A stretch of 20,127 bases of DNA from CAZJNX01 sp964547415 (lineage in GTDB: Bacteria > Pseudomonadota > Alphaproteobacteria > Rhizobiales > Amorphaceae), in NCBI GenBank assembly GCA_964547415.1, contig CAZJNX010000078.1, forward strand, positions 1 to 20,127, read 5' to 3'. The position numbers were made by a program, and so were the translations under genes. The notes under the pieces were generated by a model that did not search any database, had not been told where the DNA came from, and worked only from the letters and a program-made list of their open reading frames with translations. Below are positions 13,835 to 20,127 of this stretch, piece by piece; within the stretch, counting starts at the first letter, position 1; the number at the start of each line of letters is the position of its first letter.

Positions 13835-14982
13835 GTGACGAGCCCCTTCGGCGCGTCCGGCACGAGGGGTTCCGGGTCGCCGTCCGTGGTGAGGTAGGTG
13901 CGGCCGACGCACATGGCCGTCCCCGTCTCGCTGTCCATCAGGATCATGTGGGCGAACAGCACCATGGAGGGGACGATGGCCGCCTCGTTGTCCCGGTAGA
14001 ACATGGGCGGGTCCATCCAGCAGGGGGTGTAGGTCGCCCCGAGGGAGTAGCCGCAGGCGTTCATGCGGGCGTTGTGGAGGCCGCGCCCGTCGAGGACGTT
14101 GGCGTGGGCGTCGAACACGTCGCCGAAGGTGTGGCCCGGGCGCAGGACCGCCTCCACGGCCGCGAGCGCCTCGTGGGCCGCCGCGTTGAGCTCGGCGTGG
14201 CGCGGCGTGGGGCTGCCGACCACGGGCGTTTCCATGAGGGCGACGTGGTAGCGGCGGAAGGCGCCGGCGAACTCCAGGGTGATCTGGTCGTTGTCGGAAA
14301 GCCGCCGCCGCCCGCTCTTGTAGCGGCACAGGAGCGCGTCCCGCCCCGAGCCGATGATGAACTCGTTGCCCGGATAGTCGCCGCCCCCCGCAAACACGGC
14401 CCCCTGCATGGCCGCGAGGATCGCCCCCTCGTCCGCGCCCGGCCCGATGGTGGCAAGGCCCGCGTCGAGGGCGGCCTTGGCGAGCCGCGCCGCCTCCCGC
14501 ACGCAGTCGATCTCCGCCGCGCTCTTCACCGCGCGCAAGGGGGGCACGATGCCGGACGCGTCGATCAGCGTGCAGAAGGACTTCAGGCTGTCCTCCAGCA
14601 GGCTCCAGTTGCGCGCCGTGAGCCCCTGGGTGTCCATCTCGATGCCGACGCGGGCGCCGAGGAGGTCCCGCTCGGACAGCATGTCCTTGAGCGGGGCCAT
14701 CGGGTCCGCCCCGCCCCGGTCCACCCAGATGCGCACGTCCTCCACGATGGAGGTATGGCGCGCCTGGCGAAGGTCCGGCAGGCGGGTGAGGAGAACGGTG
14801 TCGCCCGAGGCTTCCAGCAGCAGCGTCTGGAAGAAGCAGTAGCCGAAGGTGTCGTAGCCCGTCAGCCAGAAGTGGCTCTCGGGCGCGAACAGCAGCATGG
14901 CGTCGAGCCGCCGCGCCTTCATCTCGGCGAGCACCGCCGCCTTCCTCGCCTCGAACTCCTCCCGCGCGAAGTGGATCGCCAT
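13825..14982 (-). CDS. M24-family hydrolase, DoeA/creatinase-like, metal ligands absent
   Basis: The 385-residue protein has the two-domain creatinase/prolidase layout: an N-terminal domain (about 1-150) with SHFWLTGYDTFGY, then the pita-bread domain. In true M24 metallopeptidases two Asp, one His and two Glu bind metal. Here the first Asp site reads LEFAG (236-240), the second reads YHVALMETP, and the HGxGH site reads CGYSLGATY (310-318). GYSxG is typical of the ectoine hydrolase DoeA/creatinase-like branch, which works without the classic metal centre. The function is thus probably amidinohydrolase- or amide-hydrolase-like on a small compound, not Xaa-Pro peptidase. It is co-directional with pgeF, 24 bp downstream, a conserved neighbourhood in Hyphomicrobiales. 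Confidence 0.85.
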   Translation of the reverse strand: MAIHFAREEFEARKAAVLAEMKARRLDAMLLFAPESHFWLTGYDTFGYCFFQTLLLEASGDTVLLTRLPDLRQARHTSIVEDVRIWVDRGGADPMAPLKDMLSERDLLGARVGIEMDTQGLTARNWSLLEDSLKSFCTLIDASGIVPPLRAVKSAAEIDCVREAARLAKAALDAGLATIGPGADEGAILAAMQGAVFAGGGDYPGNEFIIGSGRDALLCRYKSGRRRLSDNDQITLEFAGAFRRYHVALMETPVVGSPTPRHAELNAAAHEALAAVEAVLRPGHTFGDVFDAHANVLDGRGLHNARMNACGYSLGATYTPCWMDPPMFYRDNEAAIVPSMVLFAHMILMDSETGTAMCVGRTYLTTDGDPEPLVPDAPKGLVTCP

Positions 14983-15006
14983 CTCTCGCCCTTTGCTCGC
15001 CCGTCC

Positions 15007-15825
15007 TCAGGGCCGCAGCGCGATCGCCGAGACGAGGCGGCCGTAGTCGTCCTCGCCCCGGTGACACGCCCGCCGGTAGGAGAAGAAACGCGTTTCGTCG
15101 CGATAGGTGCAGTCCCCGACGCTCTCGACCGTGCCGACGCCCGCGGCGGCGAGGCGATGGACGCAGAAGGCGGCGAGATGGAACATCGGGTGGGTCTCCC
15201 GCGCACCGGGGGTGAAGAAGCGCTCGTAACCGGGGTCGGCCGCGAGGAAGGTGGCGCGGAACTCCGGCCCCACCTCGTAGGCGGCGGCGGAGATGCACGG
15301 GCCGACGACGGCGACGATGTCGGACCGCCGCGCGCCGAGGCGCCCCATCGCGTCCACGGTGGCCTCGAGGATGCCCGAGAGCGCCCCGCGCCAGCCGGCG
15401 TGGGCGGCGGCGACGGCGCGGCCCCCGCGGTCGGCGAACAGGACCGGCGCGCAGTCGGCGGCCAGCGCCGCGACAGCAAGGCCCGGCCGGTCGGTCACGA
15501 GGGCGTCCGCCTTCGGTGCGGCGAGCGGGTCGTGGGGCGCCGTGGCCACGAGGGCGTTCGCCGAGTGGACCTGGTGGACGGTGAGGAGCCGCTCCCCCGG
15601 GAGATCGAGGGTGGCGGCGACGCGGCGCCGGTTCTGCGCGACCGCGGCCCGCTCGTCCCGCGAGCCGTACCCGCAGTTGAGACCCGCGTACACGCCCCGC
15701 GAGACGCCCCCTTCGCGGGTGAAGAAGCCGTGCACGACGCCCGGCACGGCGGAAAGGGCGCCCACCGCGATGGGGCGCGGGGCGTGGTCCGGGCAGGTGG
15801 CGTCGTCGGCGGCGAGGTCTTGCAT
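15007..15825 (-). CDS. pgeF: Peptidoglycan editing factor / laccase-domain protein
   Basis: PgeF (YfiH family) removes wrongly incorporated amino acids from muropeptide precursors; homologues also act as purine nucleoside phosphorylases/deaminases. The 272 residues from ATG 15825 include GVVHGFFTREGGVSRG, TVHQVHSANAL, the Cys in DCAPVLFAD, AAHAGWRGALSGIL and VGPCIS, which carry the zinc-binding and catalytic His/Cys residues, and a C-terminal FFSYRRACHRGEDDYGR motif. An in-frame GTG at 15945, 3 bp after the methyltransferase stop, would add 40 low-complexity residues; I chose the ATG because it matches the usual family length, though its ribosome site is weak. It lies between the methyltransferase and M24 genes in one operon. 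Confidence 0.93.
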   Translation of the reverse strand: MQDLAADDATCPDHAPRPIAVGALSAVPGVVHGFFTREGGVSRGVYAGLNCGYGSRDERAAVAQNRRRVAATLDLPGERLLTVHQVHSANALVATAPHDPLAAPKADALVTDRPGLAVAALAADCAPVLFADRGGRAVAAAHAGWRGALSGILEATVDAMGRLGARRSDIVAVVGPCISAAAYEVGPEFRATFLAADPGYERFFTPGARETHPMFHLAAFCVHRLAAAGVGTVESVGDCTYRDETRFFSYRRACHRGEDDYGRLVSAIALRP

Positions 15826-15948
15826 GGCACGGGTTCCGAACGTCGCCGGACCATCGGCCGGCCCGGCGCCCCCGTCAACGGCGCCCGCGTCGTCCGCGCC
15901 GCCCGGGGCACCGTTCGCGCGCGGGGTGATGCAGCCGCGCCGCACGCC

Positions 15949-17037
15949 TCAGGCGGGAAAGCCGGCCGGGACGACGCCGGGGGCCGCCACCACCAGCACC
16001 TTGAAGAGCTCGCCCATGCCGTCGGGGCCGGCGAGCCGCTCCACCGCGGCGCGAATCTCCTCGCGCACCGCCTCGTCCTTGTCGGCGCCGAGCCGGCCGG
16101 CCCGTTCGAGGAGCCCGAGGGACAGGAGGAACGCACCCTGGGTGACGGGGCCGAAGACGTGCGCCCCGGCCGCGCGCGCGGCGGCGGCGAGGCGGGCGAA
16201 GTCCACGTGGGCCGACAGGTCCGCCTTGCCGGGCGCGGCGAGCGGGTCCGTCGCGGCGTGGCCGCGGACCGCCTGGAGCGTGGGGCCGAGGGGGCCCTCG
16301 CCGCCGTAGTCGATGGCGAGGAGGGCGCCGCCGTTCGCCGCCACGTGGGCGGCCAGCGTGGAAACGACCGCCTCGGCGGCCGGCGAGATCTCCCGGATCG
16401 CCCCGTCGGGGGCGGCCGAGCCACCCGCCACCTCCGGCACCGGGGGGCCGAGCTCGAAGGCGAGGCGCCCGTCCGGCGCAAGCCCCACCATCCGCTCGTG
16501 CCAGCGGCCGCCGTGGCGCTGGAACTGGCGCACGGGGAGGGCGTCGAAAAACTCGTTGGCGAGGACGAAGGTCGGCCGCGGGGGGAGCGCGGGCAGCCGC
16601 TCGTGGAAGACGAGCGGCACGCCCGCGCCCGCGAGGCGCCGCGCCGTCGCCGCCCGCATCCCCGGGCTCGCCTCCACGAGGTCCACCCCGCCGCCCTCGC
16701 CGGCGAGGAAGGCCGGGGCGAGGCGCGCGCGCACGCGCAGGACGTCGGCCATCAGCGTGCCGCGGCCGGGGCCGAGTTCCACGAGCCGGGCCCCCGCGGG
16801 TTCGCCCGCCCGCCGCCACAGGTCGACGAGGAAGGCGCCCACGATCTCCCCGAACAGCTGGGAGACCTCGGGCGCCGTCGTGAAGTCGCCGCCCGCGCCG
16901 ATGGCGGTGCCGGCCGCGTAGTAGCCGTCCGCCGGGTCGGTGAGGCACAGCGCCATGTACTCGGCGACCGGGATCGGCCCGCCCCGCGCGATCATCGTCT
17001 TCAGCCGCGCGGCAAGCGGCGTCTCCCCGCCGCTCAC
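15949..17037 (-). CDS. SAM-dependent methyltransferase, NDUFAF7/MidA family
   Basis: This 362-residue protein has the class I SAM-binding motif LVELGPGRGT (85-94). Its N-terminus, PIPVAEYMALCLTDPADGYY and GAGGDFTTAPEVSQLFGE, is the signature of the DUF185/NDUFAF7 family. The mitochondrial homologue dimethylates an arginine in the 49-kDa subunit of complex I during assembly, so a role in NADH dehydrogenase maturation is plausible. LANEFFDALPVRQFQ (about 160-174) is another conserved segment. The GTG start at 17037 overlaps the lgt stop by 4 bp (GTGA). There is no signal peptide. The bacterial substrate is not settled, so I give no symbol. Confidence 0.92.
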   Translation of the reverse strand: MSGGETPLAARLKTMIARGGPIPVAEYMALCLTDPADGYYAAGTAIGAGGDFTTAPEVSQLFGEIVGAFLVDLWRRAGEPAGARLVELGPGRGTLMADVLRVRARLAPAFLAGEGGGVDLVEASPGMRAATARRLAGAGVPLVFHERLPALPPRPTFVLANEFFDALPVRQFQRHGGRWHERMVGLAPDGRLAFELGPPVPEVAGGSAAPDGAIREISPAAEAVVSTLAAHVAANGGALLAIDYGGEGPLGPTLQAVRGHAATDPLAAPGKADLSAHVDFARLAAAARAAGAHVFGPVTQGAFLLSLGLLERAGRLGADKDEAVREEIRAAVERLAGPDGMGELFKVLVVAAPGVVPAGFPA

Positions 17038-17867
17038 GGCACCGGGTCCCCGCCGGGCGGCCGGCGGCGGAGCGCGCGCACGGCGAGCGCCACCCCGAGG
17101 ACGAGGAGGGGCACGGACAGGAGCTGGCCCATGGTAAGCCCGCCGAGGAGGAATCCGAGCTGGGGGTCGGGCATCCGGAAGAACTCGGCGAACGAGCGGG
17201 TGAGGCCATAGCCCGCGGCGAACACGCCGGCGGCGAGGCCGGGCCGGGCGAGCGCCCGGAAGCGGGTGACGAGGACCACCATCACGATGAACAGGAGGAC
17301 GCCCTCTAGCGCGGCCTCGTAGAGCTGGCTCGGGTGGCGCGGCTGCGGGCCGGCCCCGGGGAAGACCATCGCCCAGGGCACGTCCGAGGGGCGGCCCCAC
17401 AGCTCCCCGTTGATGAAATTGGCGATTCGCCCGAAGAAGATGCCGACGGGCGCCACCGTCCCGATCATGTCGAACAGCGTGAGTGGCGAGTATCGCTTCC
17501 CGCGCGCGAACAGGACGACGGCGAGGACCACGCCGAGAAGGCCGCCGTGGAAGCTCATGCCGCCCTGCCAGACGGCGAGGATCTCCGCCGGATGGGCGAG
17601 ATAGTGACCGGGATTGTAGAACAGGACGAAGCCGAGCCGGCCGCCGAGGATCACGCCGAGCGTCGCCCACAGGACGAGGTCGTCGATCTCGGCCCGGCTC
17701 GGGGGGAGGACGCCGCCCCAGAGCCGCTCCGCCGCTGCCATCCGCCGCATCGCCCACCAGGCGATCAGGATGCCGGCGATGTAGGCGAGGGCGTACCAGC
17801 GCAGCGCGAACGGGCCGACCTCGACGATCACCGGGTCGATGGCGGGGAAGGGCAGGACGAGGGTCAT
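17034..17867 (-). CDS. lgt: Prolipoprotein diacylglyceryl transferase
   Basis: Lgt moves a diacylglyceryl group from phosphatidylglycerol to the lipobox cysteine of prolipoproteins in the inner membrane. The 277-residue protein has about seven hydrophobic segments. The key motifs are GMSFHGGLLG (His107), the Lgt signature GRIANFINGELWGR (146-159) and HPSQLYEA (178-185). The ATG at 17867 is preceded by GAAAGG at a sensible distance; longer in-frame readings lie in the divergent promoter and ubiK. It leads the operon that continues through the methyltransferase, pgeF, M24 and lipoprotein genes. The divergent neighbour is ubiK, 141 bp away, a conserved pairing in Hyphomicrobiales. Confidence 0.97.
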   Translation of the reverse strand: MTLVLPFPAIDPVIVEVGPFALRWYALAYIAGILIAWWAMRRMAAAERLWGGVLPPSRAEIDDLVLWATLGVILGGRLGFVLFYNPGHYLAHPAEILAVWQGGMSFHGGLLGVVLAVVLFARGKRYSPLTLFDMIGTVAPVGIFFGRIANFINGELWGRPSDVPWAMVFPGAGPQPRHPSQLYEAALEGVLLFIVMVVLVTRFRALARPGLAAGVFAAGYGLTRSFAEFFRMPDPQLGFLLGGLTMGQLLSVPLLVLGVALAVRALRRRPPGGDPVP

Positions 17868-18008
17868 CGCGGGCCTTTCGGCAGGCGGAGCGCCGGCTCT
17901 GGCGGGGGCGGGGCGCACGGGCGGGTCCCGCGGCGGCGCCTTGCCGGCCTCCGCCGCCGTCCCCATAGTAGGTCGGGTATCGATTGCAAGCCGGAAGGAC
18001 CTGAGACA
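17868..18008. promoter_or_regulatory. Divergent intergenic region lgt / ubiK
   Basis: This 141-bp region should carry both divergent promoters. A more A/T-rich patch at about 17965-17990 (ATAGTAGGTCGGGTATCGATT) is the best place for a promoter. A GGAAGGA ribosome site precedes the ubiK ATG. No operator-like repeat was recognised. Confidence 0.4.
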
Positions 18009-18305
18009 ATGACCCAGACCAACAACCGTCTCGTGGACGAATTCGCCAAGCTTGCGACCGATGCCGCCGCCGTCGCCCAGGGCGTCCGGCGGGAGGCGGA
18101 GGCGGCGCTGAGGGCCCAGGCCGAGCGGATCGTCTCCGAGCTCGACATGGTCCCCCGGGAAGAGCACGAGGCCGTCAAGGAGATGGCCGCGAACGCCCTC
18201 GACGAGGTGGAGCGGCTGAAGGGGGAGATGTCCTCCCTCGAGGCGCGCCTCGCCGCGCTCGAGGCGGCGCACCGGCCCGGGGCTGTCCACGGCGACGGCG
18301 CCTGA
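18009..18305 (+). CDS. ubiK: Ubiquinone biosynthesis accessory factor UbiK (BMFP family)
   Basis: This 98-residue protein starts MTQTNNRLVDEFAKLATDAA, then has a helical segment EAEAALRAQAERIVSELDMV and a C-terminal coiled coil EVERLKGEMSSLEARLAALEA. That layout matches the BMFP/YqiC family. In E. coli and Salmonella UbiK supports aerobic ubiquinone synthesis by helping assemble the Ubi complex and binding lipid. The ATG at 18009 has a strong GGAAGGA site seven bases ahead. It is divergent from lgt and followed by a stem-loop with a T-run at 18377-18413. The function in this organism is inferred from family membership. Confidence 0.9.
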   Translation: MTQTNNRLVDEFAKLATDAAAVAQGVRREAEAALRAQAERIVSELDMVPREEHEAVKEMAANALDEVERLKGEMSSLEARLAALEAAHRPGAVHGDGA

Positions 18306-18719
18306 GGCCATCGCTGGGGCAAGCTTGCTCACCTATAATCGAGGCGATAAGGGATTCGCTGCGCTGCGGAAGGTCACGCGCGGCGCCTCCGCCCCATCGG
18401 GCCGCGCGCTTTTCCGGCGGCACGACGGCGGGGTGGGCCGAGGAGCGGCGTTCCGGCGCGGCGTGCGGCCCGCGCGGACGGGCGTCCGGCTTGTCGAGGC
18501 CGGCGCGGGTCCGGCGCGGTCGCCGCGGCGGGTGCGGGGGCGGCGGGCCCGGGGCCTTTCCGCCGTCCGCGGCCCGTGCCGCGGCAGGCTGCCCGAGACG
18601 AGGGCGAACGCGCGCGGCCCGCGCGTCGCTCCGCAAGGGGCGCCCTGGCGCCTTCATCCGAGTGCGCACGCCGGCACCGCCCGGGCCGGCCTGCGCGACA
18701 GGCCCCGAAAGGACCGGCC
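18306..18719. other. 414-bp stretch without a convincing gene
   Basis: It lies between ubiK and the ybjN-like gene and becomes extremely GC-rich after 18370. It holds a TATAAT hexamer (18334-18339), the stem-loop at 18377-18413 and, at its right end, an AAAGGA ribosome site for the next gene. Open frames on both strands are arginine/proline-rich low-complexity and show no family resemblance, so I call none of them. Confidence 0.6.
18377..18413 (+). terminator. Intrinsic terminator downstream of ubiK
   Basis: A perfect 8-bp inverted repeat, CGCGCGGC (18377-18384) and GCCGCGCG (18401-18408), with a 16-base loop is followed by CTTTT on the plus strand. It lies 72 bases after the ubiK stop and in the same direction. 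Confidence 0.6.
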
Positions 18720-19220
18720 ATGACCCTCATCGATATGGACATCGACCGCCCGGCGAACCCCGTCGACGACATCGAGCAGATCGCCCTGTCGAACGACTGG
18801 ACGTTCGAGCGGTCCAGCGAGGACGAGATCACCATCTCCGTCGCGGGCCACTGGTGCGAGTACCACGTCTCGTTCACCTGGATGGAGGAGTTCGAGTCCC
18901 TGCACCTCGCCGCCGCCTTCGATCTGAAGGTGACGGAGCCGCGCCACACGGAGGTCGTGCGCCTCCTCGCCCTCGTCAACGAGCGGCTGTGGATGGGCCA
19001 CTTCGACCTGTGGAGCAAGGAAGGCGTCGTCATCTTCCGCCACACCCAGCTGCTCGCCCCGGACGCGATGCCGACGGCCGGCCAGATCGAGGCGCTGCTC
19101 GCCCACGCCATCGAGACGTGCGAGCGCCACTACCAGGCCTTCCAGTTCGTGGTGTGGGCCGGCAAGACCTCCGGCGAGGCGCTCGACAGCGCCCTGTTCG
19201 AGACCGTCGGGGAGGCATGA
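18720..19220 (+). CDS. YbjN domain-containing protein
   Basis: This 166-residue cytoplasmic protein belongs to the YbjN family, whose fold resembles type III secretion chaperones and whose overexpression in E. coli affects motility and stress responses. Its opening DDIEQIALSNDWTFERSSEDEI, split as DDIEQIALSN then DWTFERSSEDEI, and the central NERLWMGHFDLWSKEGVVIFRHT segment are typical. The ATG at 18720 has AAAGGA eight bases ahead; an upstream in-frame ATG at 18576 would add arginine-rich sequence of intergenic character. Its stop overlaps the proC start by 4 bp (ATGA), so the pair is translationally coupled, as commonly seen in Hyphomicrobiales. The molecular role is not established. Confidence 0.9.
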   Translation: MTLIDMDIDRPANPVDDIEQIALSNDWTFERSSEDEITISVAGHWCEYHVSFTWMEEFESLHLAAAFDLKVTEPRHTEVVRLLALVNERLWMGHFDLWSKEGVVIFRHTQLLAPDAMPTAGQIEALLAHAIETCERHYQAFQFVVWAGKTSGEALDSALFETVGEA

Positions 19221-20035
19221 CGCCCTCGGCCGACCGGCCCGTCGTCCTCGTCGGCGCGGGCAAGATGGGCGGGGCGATGCTGGACGGCTGGCTCGCCCGC
19301 GGCCTTCCCCCCGCCGCCCTCCTCGCCGTCGACCCGGCCTGCGAGGCGGAAAGCCGCGCCCGCTGGGAGGCCGCCGGCGTCACCGTGGCGGATGCGGTGC
19401 CGGAAAGCCTGTCCGCCGGCGTCCTCCTGATGGCGGTGAAGCCCCAGGTGATGGCCGAGGTGATGCCCGCCGTCCGCGGTGCGCGGGCTGCGGACACCGT
19501 GGTGGTGTCCGTCGCCGCCGGCATCACCGTGGCCACCCTCGAGGCCGGCCTCGGCGCCGGGCCGGTGATCCGCACGATCCCCAACACCCCCTCCCAGATC
19601 GGCAAGGGCGTGACGGTGGCGGTCGCCAACGGCGCGGCGGGCGGGGCGGCCCGCGCGGCGGCGACGGAGCTCCTGTCCGCCATCGGCACCGTCCACTTCG
19701 TGGAGGACGAGGGCCTCATCGACGCGGCGACGGCGGTCTCCGGCTCGGGCCCCGCCTACGTCTTCCACATGGCCGAGGCGCTCGCCGCCGCCGGCGCCGC
19801 CGCGGGCCTGCCCGAGACCCTCGCCACCGCCATCGCGCGGGAGACCATCGCGGGCGCGGCCGCCCTCATGGAGGAGACGGGCCTGCCCGCCGGGACGCTC
19901 CGCCGCAACGTCACCTCCCCCAACGGCACCACCCAGGCCGCCCTCGACGTCCTGATGGCCGACCCGGGCCTCACCGACCTCATGACCCGCGCCGTGGCGG
20001 CGGCCACCCGCCGCTCCCGCGAACTCGGCAGCTGA
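19217..20035 (+). CDS. proC: Pyrroline-5-carboxylate reductase
   Basis: ProC reduces 1-pyrroline-5-carboxylate to proline with NAD(P)H, the last step of proline synthesis. The 272 residues show the Rossmann motif LVGAGKMGGAM (11-21), MAVKPQ (72-77), the family segment RTIPNTPSQIGKG (119-131), the substrate-binding GSGPAYVF (176-183) and the signature RNVTSPNGTTQAAL (230-243). Length is normal and no residue looks missing. The ATG overlaps the ybjN-like stop, and GGAGG lies just ahead. After the stop, 92 bp remain in the window with only a short AAGGC/GCCTT inverted repeat at 20101-20112 and no gene. Confidence 0.97.
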   Translation: MTPSADRPVVLVGAGKMGGAMLDGWLARGLPPAALLAVDPACEAESRARWEAAGVTVADAVPESLSAGVLLMAVKPQVMAEVMPAVRGARAADTVVVSVAAGITVATLEAGLGAGPVIRTIPNTPSQIGKGVTVAVANGAAGGAARAAATELLSAIGTVHFVEDEGLIDAATAVSGSGPAYVFHMAEALAAAGAAAGLPETLATAIARETIAGAAALMEETGLPAGTLRRNVTSPNGTTQAALDVLMADPGLTDLMTRAVAAATRRSRELGS

Positions 20036-20127
20036 GCGGGCGGCCGCGGGCCAGGGCCGGGCGACGGCGGATCGGGCTTGCGCCAGGCGCGGGCCGCGTC
20101 AAGGCACGCCTTCGGCTCTCCGGCCTT

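Noticed and set aside
13948..17211. 1087-codon open frame on the plus strand
   Set aside because: Antisense to M24, pgeF, the methyltransferase and part of lgt, all with clear motifs; composition is that of a shadow frame.
18325..18723. 132-codon plus-strand ORF and minus-strand counterparts in the spacer
   Set aside because: Arg/Gly/Pro-rich low-complexity, no good ribosome site and no family resemblance; the plus frame also crosses the likely terminator.

Overview
The window is very GC-rich chromosomal DNA from an alphaproteobacterium, probably Hyphomicrobiales (Rhizobiales). I base this on codon use, frequent GTG starts with 4-bp stop/start overlaps, and the gene order ubiK / lgt - methyltransferase - pgeF - M24 hydrolase - lipoprotein - prs, which is typical of that group. 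No rRNA, tRNA, insertion sequence or CRISPR was seen. One scaffold gap (10 N at 13001-13010) lies inside prs.

Region 1 (1-6749) is purine catabolism plus an ABC importer, mostly on the minus strand. It holds the 5' end of xdhA at the window edge, a secreted protein of unknown function in clearly lower-GC DNA, a decayed patch with a truncated second xdhA copy joined to a decayed uraH tail, a Spy/LTXXQ-like periplasmic protein, intact uraH (5-hydroxyisourate hydrolase), and the permease and ATPase of a SsuB/TauB-type importer. A carotenoid-oxygenase gene on the plus strand separates these from the importer's NMT1/THI5-type binding protein. The order of fragments (uraH - Spy - xdhA' | uraH' - secreted protein - xdhA) looks like the scar of a partial tandem duplication.

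Region 2 (6814-12162) is a five-gene acyl-CoA set matching the Pseudomonas lvaABCDE levulinate/4-hydroxyacid pathway: SDR, ACAD10/11-type acyl-CoA dehydrogenase, APH-type phosphotransferase and DUF6285 protein in one tight minus-strand operon, with a divergent AMP-forming acyl-CoA synthetase. The expected chemistry is CoA activation, phosphorylation of a 4-hydroxyacyl-CoA, and removal of phosphate to give an enoyl-CoA for beta-oxidation. No regulator is visible.

Region 3 (12308-20127) is conserved housekeeping. On the minus strand run lgt, a NDUFAF7/MidA-like methyltransferase, pgeF, a DoeA/creatinase-like M24 protein and a lipoprotein, followed by prs. On the plus strand are ubiK, a 414-bp stretch without a convincing gene but with a good terminator, and the overlapping pair ybjN-like / proC. 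The best candidates for new biology are the lva-like cluster (its substrate in this lineage is unknown), the purine-linked importer of unknown substrate, and the duplication scar carrying a foreign-looking secreted gene.
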